Of a stretch of DNA of 64,000 bases, positions 62,021 through 64,000 are shown piece after piece. This DNA is from DATARH01 sp963778385 (GTDB lineage Bacteria; Pseudomonadota; Alphaproteobacteria; ATCC43930; CGMCC-115725), in NCBI GenBank assembly GCA_963778385.1, contig CAVZUA010000002.1, positions 124,001 to 188,000 on the forward strand, given 5' to 3'. The position numbers were made by a program, and so were the translations under genes. Positions within the stretch are counted from its first letter, which is position 1. Every line of letters begins with the position of its first letter. The notes below the pieces were generated by a model. That model ran no database searches, was not told the origin of the DNA, and saw only the letters and a program-made list of their open reading frames with translations.

Positions 62021-64000
62021 GTGAATACCGGTCATTCGAGCTTCGCGATCGATTTCGGACAGGACGGGAACAGTCATCTTTTCCGCAAGGAGGGCTGGTC
62101 CGAGCCGGAGCCGCGATACACTTGGACGACGGGATTGGCGAGCAGCCTGGAGCTGCCGCGCCCCGACGAGCCCGGCGAATACCTACTCGAGCTTAATGTC
62201 CACCCCTTCATCTCCGACGGGAAGATCTCTTCTCAAAAGCTGCGGGTGACCATTAACGACGCGGAAGTCGGTGATTTCGACGTCCGGGTAACCTCTTCAC
62301 TCGAATGCTTGTTGCCGTGGGATTTGCTGAAGACCGACGGGTCGGTATCGGTCAAATTCGCGCATCCCTTCGCCGCGTCGCGCCGTTCCATCAATGGCGA
62401 AGCCGACGAGCGCCTGATTGCCCTCGCCTTTCAGCGCATCAGTCTGCGCAAACTGCAGGAGGTCGCGGACGGGACGGCGGAGATCGTACCGTCCGGCGAC
62501 ACAGACCGGCGGGATCTGCCGGGACCGAGCACCCCGGTCGGGCTCGAGGGGCATGTCGATGTTTACGGCTATTACCCATCGACACGATCCTGGATCTTTG
62601 TCGGCTGGACGTCGCACGCCTGGGCCGAGGACGAACTCTCCGCCGTGACGGTGCGGTTCGATGATCGCGACGAGAGCGGACCGGTTGCCACCGGCTTCTA
62701 TGAACGGCCGGGTTTGCGGGGACGCGGGCAAGGCTTTGTGCTGGTGATGCCGGCCTCGCCGCGCAAGCGGCAACTGGCCAAGAGCCGCTTGCTGGCCTTG
62801 CAGGTCGAAGCCGCGAGCTTTTCTCTGGCGGTCGACGGTCATGCCAATGCGCCTTCCGGGGTCGACCAACTCGACCGCGTGTTGCGACCGATTTTGGCCA
62901 ATGCGTCACATGATGACGGCTTTGCCGTCTTGCGTCCGCACCTGCCCGCCGATCTTATCGCGGCGGTGCTGACCGCCCGTTTCGATGGGCATATCGATCT
63001 TTACGGCTACGACCGCTCGCTCGGCGGCTGGCTGTTTCTTGGTTGGCTGACGCAGCCTTGGGCGGAAGACGACAGGCTTAGTGCCGTCGGCATTGCCGAC
63101 CGAGAGGTACCGGGTGAGTTGCACGGCGCTTTTTATGAGCGCGGAGATGTGCGAGGCCGCGGCTTCGGCTGCCTGCTGTTTTTACCTGACACGATCTCAA
63201 GCGGCGCCCCGATCTCAGCACTGCTGTCACTGGAAATCGGTACCGGCACCTCTCGCCGACGGTTGGAAGGCCCGGCGCGAGAGGCGGCCTCGTCGCGCGA
63301 GCTTATGGCGGCGATCCAGGGCCGCTGCTCGACAGCGCGCTGCCGCGCTCAGGGCTTGCCCAGTTCAAATCACTGTTGGGCCAAGCGGGGCCGGAGCCAG
63401 AGCCGGCGGCGTTACCCTTCGCCTTCGAGGGCTACATCGATTTTTGCGGGTATCACACCGGTGCCGAGGGCTGGCTTTTTTGCGGCTGGGTGACCTCGCC
63501 CTGGACCGACAGCGACGCGCCGACCGCGATCGGTGAGTTTGTCGATGGCGATGTTTCGGGCCGGGCTCTCGCGACCTTCTACCACCGCGATGACATCCTC
63601 GATCGCGGGGTAGGCGTCGTATTTTTGGTATTGTCCGAAGCTGGCAGGCGTGAGCAGCTGCTTTCGGTCGAGATCGAATTTCCCGCGTTCACGACGACGA
63701 TTCCGGCGAGCGACCGCGAAGTTTATTCCGAAGGCGAATTGCTGACCGCGCTGCGGTCAATCCTGCTCGATAACGAACTCGAACCCAACCGCAACGGCCT
63801 GCGCGGCTTGTTGTTCGGTGGGGCGATTGCGCCAGCGGCTCCGGCCTCGGCTCGACCCGCTGGATTCATCCGGCTGGACGGGCATGTGGATTTTTACGGC
63901 TACCACCCAGAGGCGGAAGCGTGGCTGTTTTGCGGCTGGGTGTCCAAACCCTGGGGGGATGCGGACAAACCGAGCGGTGTCGTAGCCCAATTCGAGCGCG
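62021..64000 (+). CDS. Large tandem-module protein, unknown function (one-base frameshift; C-terminus outside window)
   Basis: Start assumed at GTG 62021 (TTG 61991 would add ten residues); no signal peptide. Residues ~1-160 form a beta-rich domain (SLELPRPDEPGEYLLELNVH, KLRVTINDAEVGDFDV). Then a module recurs with core GHVDVYGYYPSTRSWIFVGW at 62549, GHIDLYGYDRSLGGWLFLGW at 62987, GYIDFCGYHTGAEGWLFCGW at 63430 and GHVDFYGYHPEAEAWLFCGW at 63880. Each module later has a FYER/FYHRD...RGRG-type block. One base (G) is missing near 63320; restoring it removes a premature stop at 63493. It is still open at the window end. I recognise no family. Confidence 0.6.

Overview
The window is GC-rich, densely coding DNA from an alphaproteobacterium. 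Many intergenic gaps hold short palindromic repeats of several families (for example CCCCGCGCAGGCGGGG-type and GTCCTTCGAGACG-type), a pattern I associate with soil or plant-associated Hyphomicrobiales/Rhodospirillales; the exact genus cannot be named from the sequence. The gene content is that of an oligotrophic heterotroph: a dipeptide-type ABC importer, six luciferase-like flavin oxidoreductases, three GMC oxidoreductases, an HpaB-type hydroxylase and a D-aminoacylase-like amidohydrolase. No rRNA, tRNA or CRISPR array was seen.

Layout. 1-10277: an MFS/LplT-like transporter fragment, cysS, trmJ, a radical SAM protein, a GST, two polytopic membrane proteins facing each other and a secreted TPR protein. 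10446-24921: an MBL-fold hydrolase, an Asp/Glu racemase-like protein, then a peptide-importer operon in the order ATPase, ATPase, five tandem paralogous substrate-binding proteins, permease, permease. 24929-32353: an L,D-transpeptidase next to a tiny Lpp-like lipoprotein, three flavin oxidoreductases and an MFS transporter. 32371-40758: a divergent sirtuin, three tandem 538-residue GMC oxidoreductases, a MOSC protein and a cyclase. 40759-46126: a DUF4160/DUF2442-HTH pair, two VOC proteins, an aminotransferase and the HpaB-like protein. 46211-51502: an accessory stretch with an IS256-type transposase relic, a phased AACAGCGG array, a DUF1906 protein, a HAD hydrolase and an RHH protein. 51526-61635: flavin oxidoreductases, an SDR, a ParE-type toxin-antitoxin pair coupled to a prolyl oligopeptidase, a BNR-repeat protein, a GIY-YIG protein, HdeD and the D-aminoacylase-like enzyme with its terminator. 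62021-64000: the start of a large protein built from roughly 148-residue tandem modules that I do not recognise.

An important caveat is that at least six genes, and probably eight, are broken by one single-base indel each, and each reads through cleanly when one base is added or removed. Several indels lie in short homopolymers, and one is in the essential gene cysS. This looks like residual sequencing error rather than decay, so these genes are annotated as whole genes with the frameshift position given.

The most notable items are the five-fold expansion of binding proteins inside one importer operon (with a cysteine pair lost together in only one copy), the tandem-module protein at the right edge, the L,D-transpeptidase/mini-lipoprotein pair, and a 212-bp palindromic element inserted inside another repeat with a 4-bp duplication.
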